From a virus: a stretch of DNA of 21,961 nt. This document shows positions 1 to 7,552 of this stretch, piece after piece. Each line of letters starts with the position of its first letter. Position 1 is the stretch's first letter. Location: positions 1 through 21,961 of the IMG/VR virus record IMGVR_UViG_3300038960_000080; one strand, 5' to 3'. A program made the position numbers and the translations under genes. Under the pieces are notes generated by a model. That model searched no databases and was not told the DNA's origin. It worked only from the letters and a program-made list of their open reading frames with translations.

Positions 1-656
1 TAGATCAAAGAACATTTAGACAAGAGTTTGAGGGTACATTTGAAAATTATGCTGGGTCTATTTATTATAACTTTCATCCTGTTGAGTCTGTTGTAGAAAA
101 AGCAATAGACTATACAAAACCTTTACATATTGGGATGGATTTTAACGTGAATCCAATGTCATGTTGTGTGGCTCAAATAGAAAAAGATAAGATATACATT
201 GTTGATGAGATAGTAATTTATTCAAGTAATACTGATGAAATGGTGCAAGAGATACGAGATAGGTATGGAACTAAGATGCACATAACAATCTATCCTGACC
301 CAGCTTCAAGACAAAGGAAAACAAGTGCTGGTGGGAGAACTGATTTATCAATATTACAAAATGGTGGCTTCCATGTTAAAGTAAAAACAAGACATCCAGC
401 AGTAAGAGATAGAATAAATGCTGTGAACTCTAAACTCAAAGATACCAATGGAAACAGACATATTTTTGTTTCCAAATCTTGCAAAACATTGATAAAAGGA
501 TTACAAAGACAAACATACAAGGAAGATACAAATATTCCTAACAAAGAGGATGGATTTGACCATATGAATGATGCTTTAGGTTATATGATTGATTACATAA
601 AACCTTTAGTAGTTCAGATGCCAAGTTCAAGACCTACTAGATGGACAATGAAATAG
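1..656 (+). CDS. terL: Terminase large subunit, C-terminal nuclease part (5' truncated)
   Basis: The reading frame is open from position 3 with no in-frame stop, so the gene begins before the window; 217 residues are visible. The large terminase packages DNA into the prohead, with an N-terminal ATPase (missing here) and a C-terminal RNase H-like nuclease. The visible part is the nuclease: the strand containing HIGMDFNVNP holds the first metal-binding Asp (residue 46 of the visible part), VDEIVI follows as the usual second strand, and near the end DHMNDALGYMIDY has the last conserved Asp. An ATG at 135 lies inside the nuclease strand and is not a credible start. The stop is 3 nt before the portal gene, the normal terL-portal order. 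Assignment rests on motifs and gene order. Confidence 0.9.
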   Translation, partial: DQRTFRQEFEGTFENYAGSIYYNFHPVESVVEKAIDYTKPLHIGMDFNVNPMSCCVAQIEKDKIYIVDEIVIYSSNTDEMVQEIRDRYGTKMHITIYPDPASRQRKTSAGGRTDLSILQNGGFHVKVKTRHPAVRDRINAVNSKLKDTNGNRHIFVSKSCKTLIKGLQRQTYKEDTNIPNKEDGFDHMNDALGYMIDYIKPLVVQMPSSRPTRWTMK

Positions 657-659
657 ATT

Positions 660-2075
660 ATGGCATATTCACGAGACGAAGCATTTGAGACCCACAAAGA
701 CTACAAAGAAAATGTTAATCAATGGGAATATTACATAAGATCATTTAATGGTGGTTATGATTATACATTAGGTCAATATCTTAATAGATATAATTTAGAA
801 TTAGACAACGAGTATAATCAAAGACTTGGTAATACACCTTGCGATAATCATTGTAAAAACATCATACAAATCTATTCATCATTTTTATTTAGAGTAAAAG
901 CATCAAGAGATTTTGGTGCTATGGCTGATGAACCTAGTTTAGAATCATTCTTAAAAGACGCAGATTTAGATGGTAATAATTTTGACTCTGTAATGAAACA
1001 GGCTCAAAACTATGCTTCTATTTATGGACATTGTTTTATGGTTTTAGACAAACCAAAAGTTACAACAAACACAAGAGCAGAAGAACTAGACCAAGACATT
1101 AGACCATACATATCAATATTAACACCTGAGAATGTTTTAGATTGGAATTTCAAAAGAGAAATAAATGGAAAATATACTTTAGATTATCTGAAAGTAAGAG
1201 AGGAAGTAGATAAAGATGGTGGCACTTACTTTAGATTATGGTATCTTGATAGGATTGAAACTGTCTATGCTAAAACAGATAGAGACGAGCCTACAATAAT
1301 AGATACAGCAGATAATCTGATTGGCAAGATACCAGCTGTTATCTTATACAATTCTAAATCGCACAAAAAAGGAATTGGTCAATCAGACCTAACGGACATA
1401 GCTGATTTGCAGAAAGCTATCTATAATGAGTTGTCAGAAGTAGAACAACTTATTAGATTAACAAATCATCCTAGTCTAGTTAAGACTCCATCTGTTAATG
1501 CTAGTGCTGGTGCTGGTGCTGTAATTGAAATGCCTGAAGAATTAGAGCCTAATTTAAAACCATACCTACTTCAACCATCAGGGCAAAACTTACAGGCTAT
1601 CATGGAATCAATATCAAACAAAGTAAATGCTATTAATAGAATAGCACATACAGGAGCAGTAAGAACAACTAAACAAGCAGTATCTTCAGGAATAGCTTTA
1701 CAAACAGAATTTGAATTACTTAATGCAAGACTATCAGAAAAAGCAGACAATCTACAAATAGCAGAAGAACAAATATTTAGATTATATGCACTATTTCAAA
1801 ATGCTACATTTGATGGAGAAATAAACTATCCTGATTCATTTAACATTAGAGATTATGCTACTGATCTTATTTACTATCAACAAGCTAAGTCTATTGGTAT
1901 TGGCTCTCCAACATTTATGAAAGAAGTTGATAAAGAAATTGCAAGAGCAGTAGTAGATGACAACAGCAAACTTAACGAAATATTTGAAGAGATAGACTCA
2001 GCTTCAGAAGTTGGTCAATTTACGCAAGACGAAACTCAACAAGAAGATCAAGAAGTAGAGCAAGAAGAAATTTAA
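660..2075 (+). CDS. Portal protein
   Basis: 471 residues, within the usual size range of siphovirus portals. The portal is the dodecameric ring at one capsid vertex through which DNA enters and leaves. The N-terminal half contains a YASIYGHCFMVLD segment and an ISILTPENVLDW stretch, the pattern of the SPP1 gp6-like portal fold. The central region has a GQSDLTDIADLQKAIYNELSE helix like the long portal stem helix, followed by a helical part (residues 320-370). The C-terminus is a Gln/Glu-rich acidic tail. It lies directly after terL and is followed by the minor head protein after 3 nt, which supports the call. The exact portal subfamily was not determined. Confidence 0.88.
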   Translation: MAYSRDEAFETHKDYKENVNQWEYYIRSFNGGYDYTLGQYLNRYNLELDNEYNQRLGNTPCDNHCKNIIQIYSSFLFRVKASRDFGAMADEPSLESFLKDADLDGNNFDSVMKQAQNYASIYGHCFMVLDKPKVTTNTRAEELDQDIRPYISILTPENVLDWNFKREINGKYTLDYLKVREEVDKDGGTYFRLWYLDRIETVYAKTDRDEPTIIDTADNLIGKIPAVILYNSKSHKKGIGQSDLTDIADLQKAIYNELSEVEQLIRLTNHPSLVKTPSVNASAGAGAVIEMPEELEPNLKPYLLQPSGQNLQAIMESISNKVNAINRIAHTGAVRTTKQAVSSGIALQTEFELLNARLSEKADNLQIAEEQIFRLYALFQNATFDGEINYPDSFNIRDYATDLIYYQQAKSIGIGSPTFMKEVDKEIARAVVDDNSKLNEIFEEIDSASEVGQFTQDETQQEDQEVEQEEI

Positions 2076-2078
2076 TGA

Positions 2079-3107
2079 ATGTCAGATATAGTCAAAGACG
2101 CAACAGAATATAGAATAAAGCAAATCGAAATTGCTGAAGCAAATTATTATAGATCACTTGTAAAAACCTTAGATAAAATAGAAAGAGAAGTAGTATCACT
2201 TGCCAATAAAGATTTACAAAGAACAACTGATGGAAGACTTATAGAACTTCAAGCCGCTATCGCTATTAGACCAAAAATAAAAGCTATTCTTGACAGAGAG
2301 TATTTAGCTTGGTCAGATACAGTTGTTAGAGAGGGTTTTACAAAACAAGCAAAAAGAGTTGAGAAAGCATTCAAAGGTATTTTAGAAAGAGCAAGAAAAG
2401 AAAATAAAGTATCTGCATCTGACTTAGCAAAATTTTCAGAACTTACAAAAGGAGATTTAGCTTTAGTAAAGAATCTTAAACAACAATACTTCACACAGTT
2501 TAAAGATGTATCAAATACATTTACAAGAAAATTGTCAGAAGTCACATATCAGAATGTATTAGTAGGGAATGATTTTACAGAGTTAGAAAAAGAACTTAGA
2601 CAAACAATCAATGGTATATATGCTAGTTCTGATGATACAGAAGCACAAAAGCTAATAGATTACATTAACAGAAACAAATACAAAAAGTCTAAAAAAGCAC
2701 AAGTAGATAGATCAATACAGACACTTCAGACTAAATTTGCAAGAGATAGGGCTGGAGAAAACATGAAAAGATATGCTTCTCAAATATTAAATGATTCTTT
2801 ACGAGATTTTGATGCAACCCTCAACTTTAACAAATCAAGAGATGCTGGACTTACTTTTGTTAAATACTATGGAGATGTAATACCTACAACTAGAGAACTT
2901 TGCAGAAATTTAGTAAATGGTGTATATAACAAGAGAAAAGGTGGACTTTTTACCATCAACGAGATCAAGGATTTATGGCAAAGTAGATCATGGTCAGGTA
3001 AGAAATCAGGCAATCCACTTGTAGTAAGAGGTGGGTATAATTGCAGACATCAGTTTAGTTATGTCAATCCTGATTGGTATGATAGTAAAGGCGAACTTAT
3101 AATATAA
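2079..3107 (+). CDS. Minor head protein, Mu gpF-like head morphogenesis
   Basis: 342 residues. The N-terminal two thirds is charged and helical. The C-terminal part (about residues 265-335) carries the signature of Mu F-like/SPP1 gp7-like minor head proteins: GDVIPTTRELC, then GGLFTINEIKDLW, then GGYNCRH near the end. These proteins are carried into the capsid with the portal in small copy number and are thought to help DNA ejection or portal placement. The gene begins 3 nt after the portal stop and precedes the scaffold, as expected for this family. The start ATG at 2079 is favoured by the tight spacing to the portal gene; no strong Shine-Dalgarno (SD) sequence is visible, so translational coupling is likely. 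Confidence 0.82.
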   Translation: MSDIVKDATEYRIKQIEIAEANYYRSLVKTLDKIEREVVSLANKDLQRTTDGRLIELQAAIAIRPKIKAILDREYLAWSDTVVREGFTKQAKRVEKAFKGILERARKENKVSASDLAKFSELTKGDLALVKNLKQQYFTQFKDVSNTFTRKLSEVTYQNVLVGNDFTELEKELRQTINGIYASSDDTEAQKLIDYINRNKYKKSKKAQVDRSIQTLQTKFARDRAGENMKRYASQILNDSLRDFDATLNFNKSRDAGLTFVKYYGDVIPTTRELCRNLVNGVYNKRKGGLFTINEIKDLWQSRSWSGKKSGNPLVVRGGYNCRHQFSYVNPDWYDSKGELII

Positions 3108-3123
3108 ATAAATAGGAGAAACA

Positions 3124-3828
3124 ATGTCAGACGACAAACAGGTTAATCAACCGCAAAATGATGTTCAGGAAGCTGAAGTTAAACAAACTAAAACTGACGA
3201 GAAACCAACAGCAACTTTTAATCAAGATGATGTAGATAGAATTGTAAAACAAAGATTAGAAGCTGAAAAAGCAAAACATCAAAGACAAGTTGATGAGGCT
3301 AGAAAAAAAGAAGAAGAAATCTTAAAAGAAAAACAAATACAAGAAGCAAAAACAAAAGCTGATCTTGAAAATCTTATGAAAGCTAGAATAGCTGAAAAAG
3401 ATAAAGAATTAGCTGATTGGAAAGCTAAAGTAAAAACAATAAATGTAGATAATTCTATAATGTCATTAGCTTCTAAAAATAATGCTATTGCTCCTGATCA
3501 AGTAGTATCTTTATTAAAAAATGAAGTAAATTATAATGATGATGGTCGAGTAGAAATACTTGATAACAATAAAAATATTCGTTATAACCCAAAAGGGGAA
3601 CTATTAACGATAGAGGATAGAGTTAAAGAGTTTTTAGATGCTAACCCACATTTCCGTAAAGGGTCTCCGTCTGGGTCAGGTTCTCAGAGTAGCATCGAGG
3701 GTAAAACTGTAAAACCATTTAATATTCAGGACTTAGATATGAGCAAGGCAGAAGATCGTCAAAAGTATGCTGAGTATCGCAAACAAAGAGACTCTGCTCC
3801 TGTTCAAATTAACTTAAACAATAAATAA
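3124..3828 (+). CDS. Capsid scaffolding protein
   Basis: 234 residues, with AATAGGAGAAACA as a good ribosome binding site. The first 30 residues are polar and probably disordered. Residues about 35-105 form a continuous highly charged coiled coil (VDRIVKQRLEAEKAKHQRQ, then KKEEEILKEK), followed by a more compact region and a basic/polar C-terminus ending in VQINLNNK. This layout and the position immediately upstream of the major capsid gene are typical of siphovirus scaffolds, which template prohead assembly and then leave. No prohead protease gene lies between portal and capsid, so the scaffold may exit intact or be cleaved by an unseen protease. Scaffolds diverge fast, so this rests on composition and position. 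Confidence 0.8.
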   Translation: MSDDKQVNQPQNDVQEAEVKQTKTDEKPTATFNQDDVDRIVKQRLEAEKAKHQRQVDEARKKEEEILKEKQIQEAKTKADLENLMKARIAEKDKELADWKAKVKTINVDNSIMSLASKNNAIAPDQVVSLLKNEVNYNDDGRVEILDNNKNIRYNPKGELLTIEDRVKEFLDANPHFRKGSPSGSGSQSSIEGKTVKPFNIQDLDMSKAEDRQKYAEYRKQRDSAPVQINLNNK

Positions 3829-3843
3829 TAAAGGACAAACACA

Positions 3844-4701
3844 ATGGCAAACGAAAGCACAAGTTCTACACTCTCAGAATTATATACTGAGATCGTAGCA
3901 GAAGCATTGTTCGTAGCAAGTGAAAGATCAATCATGAGACCACTTGTAAGAAACTATGCAGTAACAGGTGGTGGAAAGTCAGTTGAAGTTCCAATTTACT
4001 CTGCTGTTTCGGCAGCGGCTGTATCGGAAGCATCTGATTTATCTAACACAGCAATAGACCCAACATCAAAAACAATTACTTGTTCAGAGCATGGGATAAT
4101 GACAACTCTAACTGATTTAGCAAGAAATTCAGCACCAAGAAATGTTGCGGCTGATATTGGTAGATTATTTGGAGAAGCTATTGCAAAGAAAATTGACAAA
4201 GACTTAACAGCTTTATTCGGTGGTTTTTCAACAACTGTCGGTTCAGCTTCAACAGCTATGTCAGCAAGTTTAATCTTCCAAGCAGTTGCTAAATTAAGAG
4301 CAAATGCAGTACCGGGAGATAATCTAAATGCTGTAATCCATCCACAAGTAGCATTTGACTTGAAATCAGGTCTTACAAATACATTTGCTAACCCAAATCC
4401 GGGTGTTGGAAATGAAATTTTAAGATCAAGCATAGTAGGTCAAATAGCTGGGGTAAATATATTTGAAACTTCAAATATGACAGACTCATCAAGTAATGAT
4501 CCGGGAACAACTGGAGATTACAAAGGTGCAGTATTCCACCCAGATGCACTAGGATTAGCGATGATGCAAGATTTAAAAATTGAAACGCAACGCGATGCTA
4601 GTTTAAGAGCAGACGAGATTGTAGCAACAGCAGTTTATGGTGTGGCAGAGTTAAACGACACTAATGGTTGTGAAGTCGAAGCAGACTCATCAATCCAATA
4701 A
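3844..4701 (+). CDS. Major capsid protein (HK97-fold)
   Basis: 285 residues, with AAGGA upstream as ribosome binding site. The start MANESTSSTLSELYTEIVAEA, the VPIYSAV strand, the LTDLARNSAPRN segment and the long helix GRLFGEAIAKKIDKDLTAL fit the N-arm, E-loop and spine helix of HK97-fold coat proteins. The later AVIHPQVAFDLKS, GQIAGVNIFETSNM and GAVFHPDALGLAMMQDLKIE stretches match the A-domain pattern of phage coat proteins. It has no N-terminal delta (scaffold) domain, consistent with the separate scaffold upstream. It is followed by a hairpin and an unrelated small gene, a common arrangement for the most highly expressed late gene. Confidence 0.9.
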   Translation: MANESTSSTLSELYTEIVAEALFVASERSIMRPLVRNYAVTGGGKSVEVPIYSAVSAAAVSEASDLSNTAIDPTSKTITCSEHGIMTTLTDLARNSAPRNVAADIGRLFGEAIAKKIDKDLTALFGGFSTTVGSASTAMSASLIFQAVAKLRANAVPGDNLNAVIHPQVAFDLKSGLTNTFANPNPGVGNEILRSSIVGQIAGVNIFETSNMTDSSSNDPGTTGDYKGAVFHPDALGLAMMQDLKIETQRDASLRADEIVATAVYGVAELNDTNGCEVEADSSIQ

Positions 4702-4714
4702 TAATTGGATACTT

Positions 4715-4740
4715 TGTGAGGGTGGGAAACTGCCCTCACA
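4715..4740 (+). terminator. GC-rich hairpin after the capsid gene (partial terminator or RNA-stability element)
   Basis: A perfect 8-bp stem, TGTGAGGG (4715-4722) with CCCTCACA (4733-4740), closes a 10-nt loop 13 nt after the capsid stop. It stands out in very AT-rich DNA. It is followed by TTCTAAT rather than a clean T run, so termination would be partial. Hairpins after phage capsid genes often lower downstream transcription or protect the 3' end of capsid mRNA. The next gene's AAGGAG follows 7 nt after the stem. Confidence 0.5.
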
Positions 4741-4758
4741 TTCTAATAAGGAGAATTT

Positions 4759-4974
4759 ATGGATATAAAATTAACAAATGGCAGAAAAATAATAACTAAA
4801 GATAAAAAGTATTACGAAGCTAATTTAGGATTTTATAAAAGAAATGGTTTTGTTCCTGTTGATGGAGTAAAAAAAGAAATTAAAAAAGCGACAGTAAAAG
4901 ACATTTCTGATAAAGTAGTACAACTAAAACCAAAGAGAAAAAAAAATGCTAAGAAAACTAAAAAAAAGAATTAG
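4759..4974 (+). CDS. Small basic protein of unknown function in the head module
   Basis: 71 residues with a strong AAGGAG ribosome binding site 5 nt before ATG. The N-terminal half (KLTNGRKIITKDKKYYEANLGFY) looks like a small alpha/beta fold, and the C-terminal third is almost pure Lys/Arg (KPKRKKNAKKTKKKN). The protein lies between the capsid and connector genes, where siphoviruses often carry small decoration or head-completion proteins. The basic tail could contact DNA or the acidic capsid interior, but nothing identifies its role. Confidence 0.7.
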   Translation: MDIKLTNGRKIITKDKKYYEANLGFYKRNGFVPVDGVKKEIKKATVKDISDKVVQLKPKRKKNAKKTKKKN

Positions 4975-5008
4975 AAGATTTATTAATTGGATTATGGGTG
5001 TTAAATAA
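4946..5008 (+). CDS. Possible 20-residue cationic peptide
   Basis: The ATG at 4946 opens a 20-codon frame overlapping the end of the upstream gene by 29 nt, and its TAA overlaps the ATG of the connector gene (TAATG at 5006-5010). It bridges the only gap between the two genes. The peptide is rich in Lys/Arg with spaced Leu, Ile, Phe and Trp (LRKLKKRIRRFINW), so it could form an amphipathic helix. Upstream is AAAGAGAAAAAA, only a weak ribosome binding site. It may be a coupling ORF that delivers ribosomes to the connector gene, or a chance frame. Confidence 0.35.
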   Translation: MLRKLKKRIRRFINWIMGVK

Positions 5009-5493
5009 TGTCTAATTACACAGGTGCAAATGTTATAACTGCAAGTGATGTCACAAAGTATCAACCTGATGCTTTTGGTTTTGGTATTGCTTCAACAGAT
5101 ACAGAAGCAGTAAATTTCTTTGCACAAACAACAAATGATATTCTAAGACAGCTAAGAGTAGAATGGTGGCAGACATATAAAACAAATGTCTTTACAGATA
5201 TTACAGTTTTAAATACAGCAGAGATGGTCGATACAAAAGTAAATTTAGATCAGTTTGAAAGGGCTGGTGTATATTTATTTTTAGGAAGATTTCTTTGTCC
5301 AGCGTTGACTAAATTTAGACCAGAAACAGAAAAAGATAGATTCGAAAGAATGGGAGAGTTCTATATGTCAGAATACAATAAAGAATGGAGAACAATCTTA
5401 GAAGATGGTGTTGAGTATGATGAGACAGGAGATGGCACTATTCAAGTTTCTGAAAGAGAGCCTTTACATGGATTTAGAAGATTGACTAGATAA
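5008..5493 (+). CDS. Head-tail connector (head completion) protein, probable
   Basis: 161 residues. It lies just before the gp10/gpG-like neck gene and the tail terminator, where the gp6/gp15-type connector that docks under the portal is normally encoded. The protein is mixed: an N-terminal segment (NVITASDVTKYQPDAFGFG), a helical middle (TNDILRQLRVEWWQTYK, AGVYLFLGRFLCPALTKF) and an acidic loop (EDGVEYDETGDG). The start overlaps the preceding stop as TAATG. The middle helices resemble those of small phage connector proteins, but I see no unique motif; the assignment is mainly positional. Confidence 0.6.
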   Translation: MSNYTGANVITASDVTKYQPDAFGFGIASTDTEAVNFFAQTTNDILRQLRVEWWQTYKTNVFTDITVLNTAEMVDTKVNLDQFERAGVYLFLGRFLCPALTKFRPETEKDRFERMGEFYMSEYNKEWRTILEDGVEYDETGDGTIQVSEREPLHGFRRLTR

Positions 5494-5969
5494 TGGCTAT
5501 CAATCTTAATATCAAAACAAATCAAAAACAAGTATCAGCTAAATTTAAAAAGTTTGGTGCTGTATTACCAAGAATTATTGATAAAGGTGTTAAACAGGCT
5601 GGGTTTCAATTAGTAGATATTATTAGAACAAAAACAAAAAAAGGTATTGATTTTAACGATAGAAAATTTGCACCTTATTCAGAGGGTTATTTAAAAAAAT
5701 TACAAAGAGAGGGCAAACCAACAGCAGTAGATTTATTCTATACTGGAAGAATGTTAGGTGCTTTAACACCATCTATGGTTAAAAAAACAGGAAAACATAA
5801 AGTTTCTCTTGCTTTTAGTAGAAAAGATGAAATAGACAAAGCTTTTTTTAATCAAGTAACTACAGACCCACAAAGAAAATTTTTTGGCTTTAATACTAGG
5901 ACAGAAAAGATTATACAAAGAACATTCAATAAATTTGTAGAAAAAGAATTAAGGAAGTTTAAAATATGA
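5493..5969 (+). CDS. Neck/tail-completion protein, HK97 gp10 or Mu gpG-like
   Basis: 158 residues, very basic. The order of features fits the phage virion morphogenesis/HK97 gp10-like family: an N-terminal KFKKFGAVLPRIIDKGVKQ helix, the FAPYSEGYLKKLQREGK linker, LFYTGRMLGALT, and the C-terminal RKFFGFNTRTEKII motif followed by a terminal helix. Members act at the head-tail joining site. It begins as a TAATG overlap with the connector gene and ends in an ATGA overlap with the tail terminator gene. Confidence 0.75.
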   Translation: MAINLNIKTNQKQVSAKFKKFGAVLPRIIDKGVKQAGFQLVDIIRTKTKKGIDFNDRKFAPYSEGYLKKLQREGKPTAVDLFYTGRMLGALTPSMVKKTGKHKVSLAFSRKDEIDKAFFNQVTTDPQRKFFGFNTRTEKIIQRTFNKFVEKELRKFKI

Positions 5970-6403
5970 GTAAAAGGGAAAATATTGCATCTAATCTTCT
6001 TACTGTTGTATCAGCTATATCGAGTCCTGATATAAAAAAAGCTACAAGACAACCTTTTCAACTAGATGAATTGTCAGACAAACAATATCCAGCAGTTATT
6101 ATTCAAACATCAGAAGAAACAAGAGAAGATCAAGAAATTGGTTCTGGTGCCAAAACAAGAATAGGAACTATTGATTTTCTTTTACTAGGTTTTGTAAAAG
6201 GTGCTGAAGTAAATATTGACACAAAAAGAAATGAATTAATTACTGCTATTGAAACTGCTTTAGAATCTGATATTACAAGAAGTGGTAATGCACTTGATAC
6301 AGAAGTAATATCTGTAGAAACAGACGAGGGTACATTGTTTCCAATAGGCGGAATAAGAATGACTATCAGGTGTATTTACGAGTTTGAAGCTGGAACACCA
6401 TAG
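5966..6403 (+). CDS. Tail terminator protein, gpU-like
   Basis: 145 residues. The start overlaps the previous stop by 4 nt (ATGA). The layout is that of small phage tail terminators: an N-terminal helix (ENIASNLLTVVSAI), a YPAVIIQTSEE strand, a central IDFLLLGFVKG strand, a helix (NTKR-like, KRNELITAIETALES) and a C-terminal GGIRMTIRCIYEFEAG strand. Such proteins form the ring that caps the finished tail tube and binds the head connector. The neighbouring neck gene upstream and tail tube gene downstream support this. No single residue motif is decisive. Confidence 0.7.
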   Translation: MSKRENIASNLLTVVSAISSPDIKKATRQPFQLDELSDKQYPAVIIQTSEETREDQEIGSGAKTRIGTIDFLLLGFVKGAEVNIDTKRNELITAIETALESDITRSGNALDTEVISVETDEGTLFPIGGIRMTIRCIYEFEAGTP

Positions 6404-6411
6404 GAGATATA

Positions 6412-6624
6412 ATGAACAGAGATAAAATTATTGATAAGATAGAAAAAAAAATAGACTCAATAGAAAAGTTACATGATAAAGAAAGTCTAATGTGTGAAGA
6501 AGTTAAAGATTTACTTGCTGATTTAAGAGACCAAGAAGAAGATGAGAAATGGGAAGATGACTCAGAAGAAGATTTTGACGAAGATAATGACGAAGAAGAA
6601 ATTGACGAAGAAGAAGAAAACTAA
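6412..6624 (+). CDS. Small, extremely acidic protein of unknown function
   Basis: 70 residues; GGAGATATA provides a ribosome binding site. The first 40 residues are a charged helix (DKIEKKIDSIEKLHDKESL, then VKDLLADLRDQ). The last 30 are almost wholly Asp/Glu (for example DFDEDNDEEEIDEEEEN). It lies between the tail terminator and tail tube genes, a place with no standard acidic protein. It could bind the basic surfaces of a tail protein as an assembly factor or mimic DNA; neither is shown by the sequence. Confidence 0.7.
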   Translation: MNRDKIIDKIEKKIDSIEKLHDKESLMCEEVKDLLADLRDQEEDEKWEDDSEEDFDEDNDEEEIDEEEEN

Positions 6625-6653
6625 TATAACAATTTAATTATAGGAGAAAAAAA

Positions 6654-7040
6654 ATGGCAGTACATCATGGCAAAGAGGGCGAAGTAGTAGTTGGCGGCAC
6701 AGCAGTTGGCGAACTCGTTTCATTCACTTTAGAAACAACAGGAGATGTTGTTGAAAGCACAAAAATGGCTGATTCAGCAAAAACTTTTATTGCTGGAAGA
6801 ACATCTTTTTCAGGTACTTTAGAAATGCATTTTGACGAAGCGGATAGTGTACAAACATCGTTAGTCGCTGGTGCAAGTATAACTTTTAAATTATTACCTG
6901 AGGGCAGTTCATCTGGCGACAGAAAATTTGAGGGTGCAAGTGTTATTACAGGAATGTCAGTATCACAACCTTTAGATGGAGTAGTTGCAAGATCAGTTAC
7001 TTTTCAAGGAACAGGTGCTTTAACAATCGGAACTGAATAA
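6654..7040 (+). CDS. Major tail (tube) protein
   Basis: 128 residues with a strong ribosome binding site (ATAGGAGAAAAAAA before ATG). It is beta-rich, with the pattern of siphovirus tail tube proteins: GEVVVGGTAVGELVSFTLE, then VVESTKMADSAKTFIAGRT, then SFSGTLEMHFDE, and the C-terminal VVARSVTFQGTGALT strand. Hexamers of this protein stack around the tape measure to make the tail tube. Position before the frameshifted chaperone and tape measure confirms the call. At 128 residues it lacks the extra C-terminal Ig-like domain found in lambda gpV-type tube proteins. Confidence 0.85.
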   Translation: MAVHHGKEGEVVVGGTAVGELVSFTLETTGDVVESTKMADSAKTFIAGRTSFSGTLEMHFDEADSVQTSLVAGASITFKLLPEGSSSGDRKFEGASVITGMSVSQPLDGVVARSVTFQGTGALTIGTE

Positions 7041-7046
7041 TAATTT

Positions 7047-7388
7047 ATGTCAATAATAGACAGAGCCAAATCTCATTTCGAGAGTATAGGTGTTCAATCT
7101 ATTGAAGTTCCTGAATGGAAAGATGAAGATGGAAAGCCATCAGTAATTTTTTGGAATCCTATTAACCTTTTTGAAAAAAATAAACTATTTAAAAAATCTG
7201 AAAACTTATCTGATGTAAGCATTTTAGCAGATATTGTTATTATGAAATCATTAGATAAAGATGGTAAAAAAATATTTAAACTTGACGATAAAATGGATCT
7301 ATTAACAAAAGTAGATTCTGATGTTTTGTCGAGGGTCGCCACAGCTATGGTTCAAGTCATCTCTCCTGAAGAAGTAAAAAAAAACTAA
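7047..7388 (+). CDS. Tail assembly chaperone, short form (gpG-like)
   Basis: 113 residues, between the tail tube and the tape measure, the position of lambda G. The chaperone coats the tape measure during tail assembly and is not in the virion. The reading frame stops at 7386-7388 directly after the A AAA AAC slippery heptamer (7379-7385), so most ribosomes make this short form. The sequence contains EVPEWKDEDGKPSVIFWNPI and a helical C-terminal half, similar in layout to other gpG-like proteins. No strong ribosome binding site is seen before ATG; coupling to the tube gene, 6 nt away, is likely. Confidence 0.82.
   Translation: MSIIDRAKSHFESIGVQSIEVPEWKDEDGKPSVIFWNPINLFEKNKLFKKSENLSDVSILADIVIMKSLDKDGKKIFKLDDKMDLLTKVDSDVLSRVATAMVQVISPEEVKKN
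7379..7385 (+). promoter_or_regulatory. Programmed -1 ribosomal frameshift site (A AAA AAC)
   Basis: In the gpG-like frame the codons read GTA AAA AAA AAC TAA (7374-7388). The last seven bases before the stop form A AAA AAC, a standard X XXY YYZ heptamer with tandem Lys and Asn codons. Slipping back one base moves the ribosome into a 55-codon open frame that ends at the tape measure start. Nine A in a row strengthen the slip. No clear downstream stem-loop or pseudoknot is apparent. Confidence 0.85.
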
Positions 7389-7552
7389 AATTTAACCCTG
7401 AATTAAAAAATTTACTTATAGTCGCTGATAGGTTAAAAATAACTTTATCTGAACTTCTAAAAATGGAAGTTTGGGAGTATAACCATTGGCTAGGATATAT
7501 GTTGAATGAAATAGAAGAACATAGATCTTTAGCTGACAGGAATAAAACATAA
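7385..7552 (+). CDS. Frameshift extension of the tail assembly chaperone (gpT-like part)
   Basis: This 55-codon frame has no credible start of its own and is read by a -1 shift at 7379-7385, giving a predicted fusion of 168 residues (113 + 55). Its sequence runs KFNPELKNLLIVADRLK, then LSELLKMEVWEYNHWLGYM, then EIEEHRSLADRNKT. The WEYNHWLGYM stretch resembles the short tryptophan-containing helix common in gpT-like C-terminal domains that recruit tube protein to the chaperone-tape measure complex. The stop overlaps the tape measure ATG as TAATG. Without frameshifting this 160-base stretch would be the only sizeable unexplained gap in the tail module. Confidence 0.8.
   Translation, partial: LKFNPELKNLLIVADRLKITLSELLKMEVWEYNHWLGYMLNEIEEHRSLADRNKT

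Noticed and set aside
3996-4433. Minus-strand frame opposite the major capsid gene
   Set aside because: It lies wholly inside a strongly recognised capsid gene and has no plausible domain pattern or start signal.
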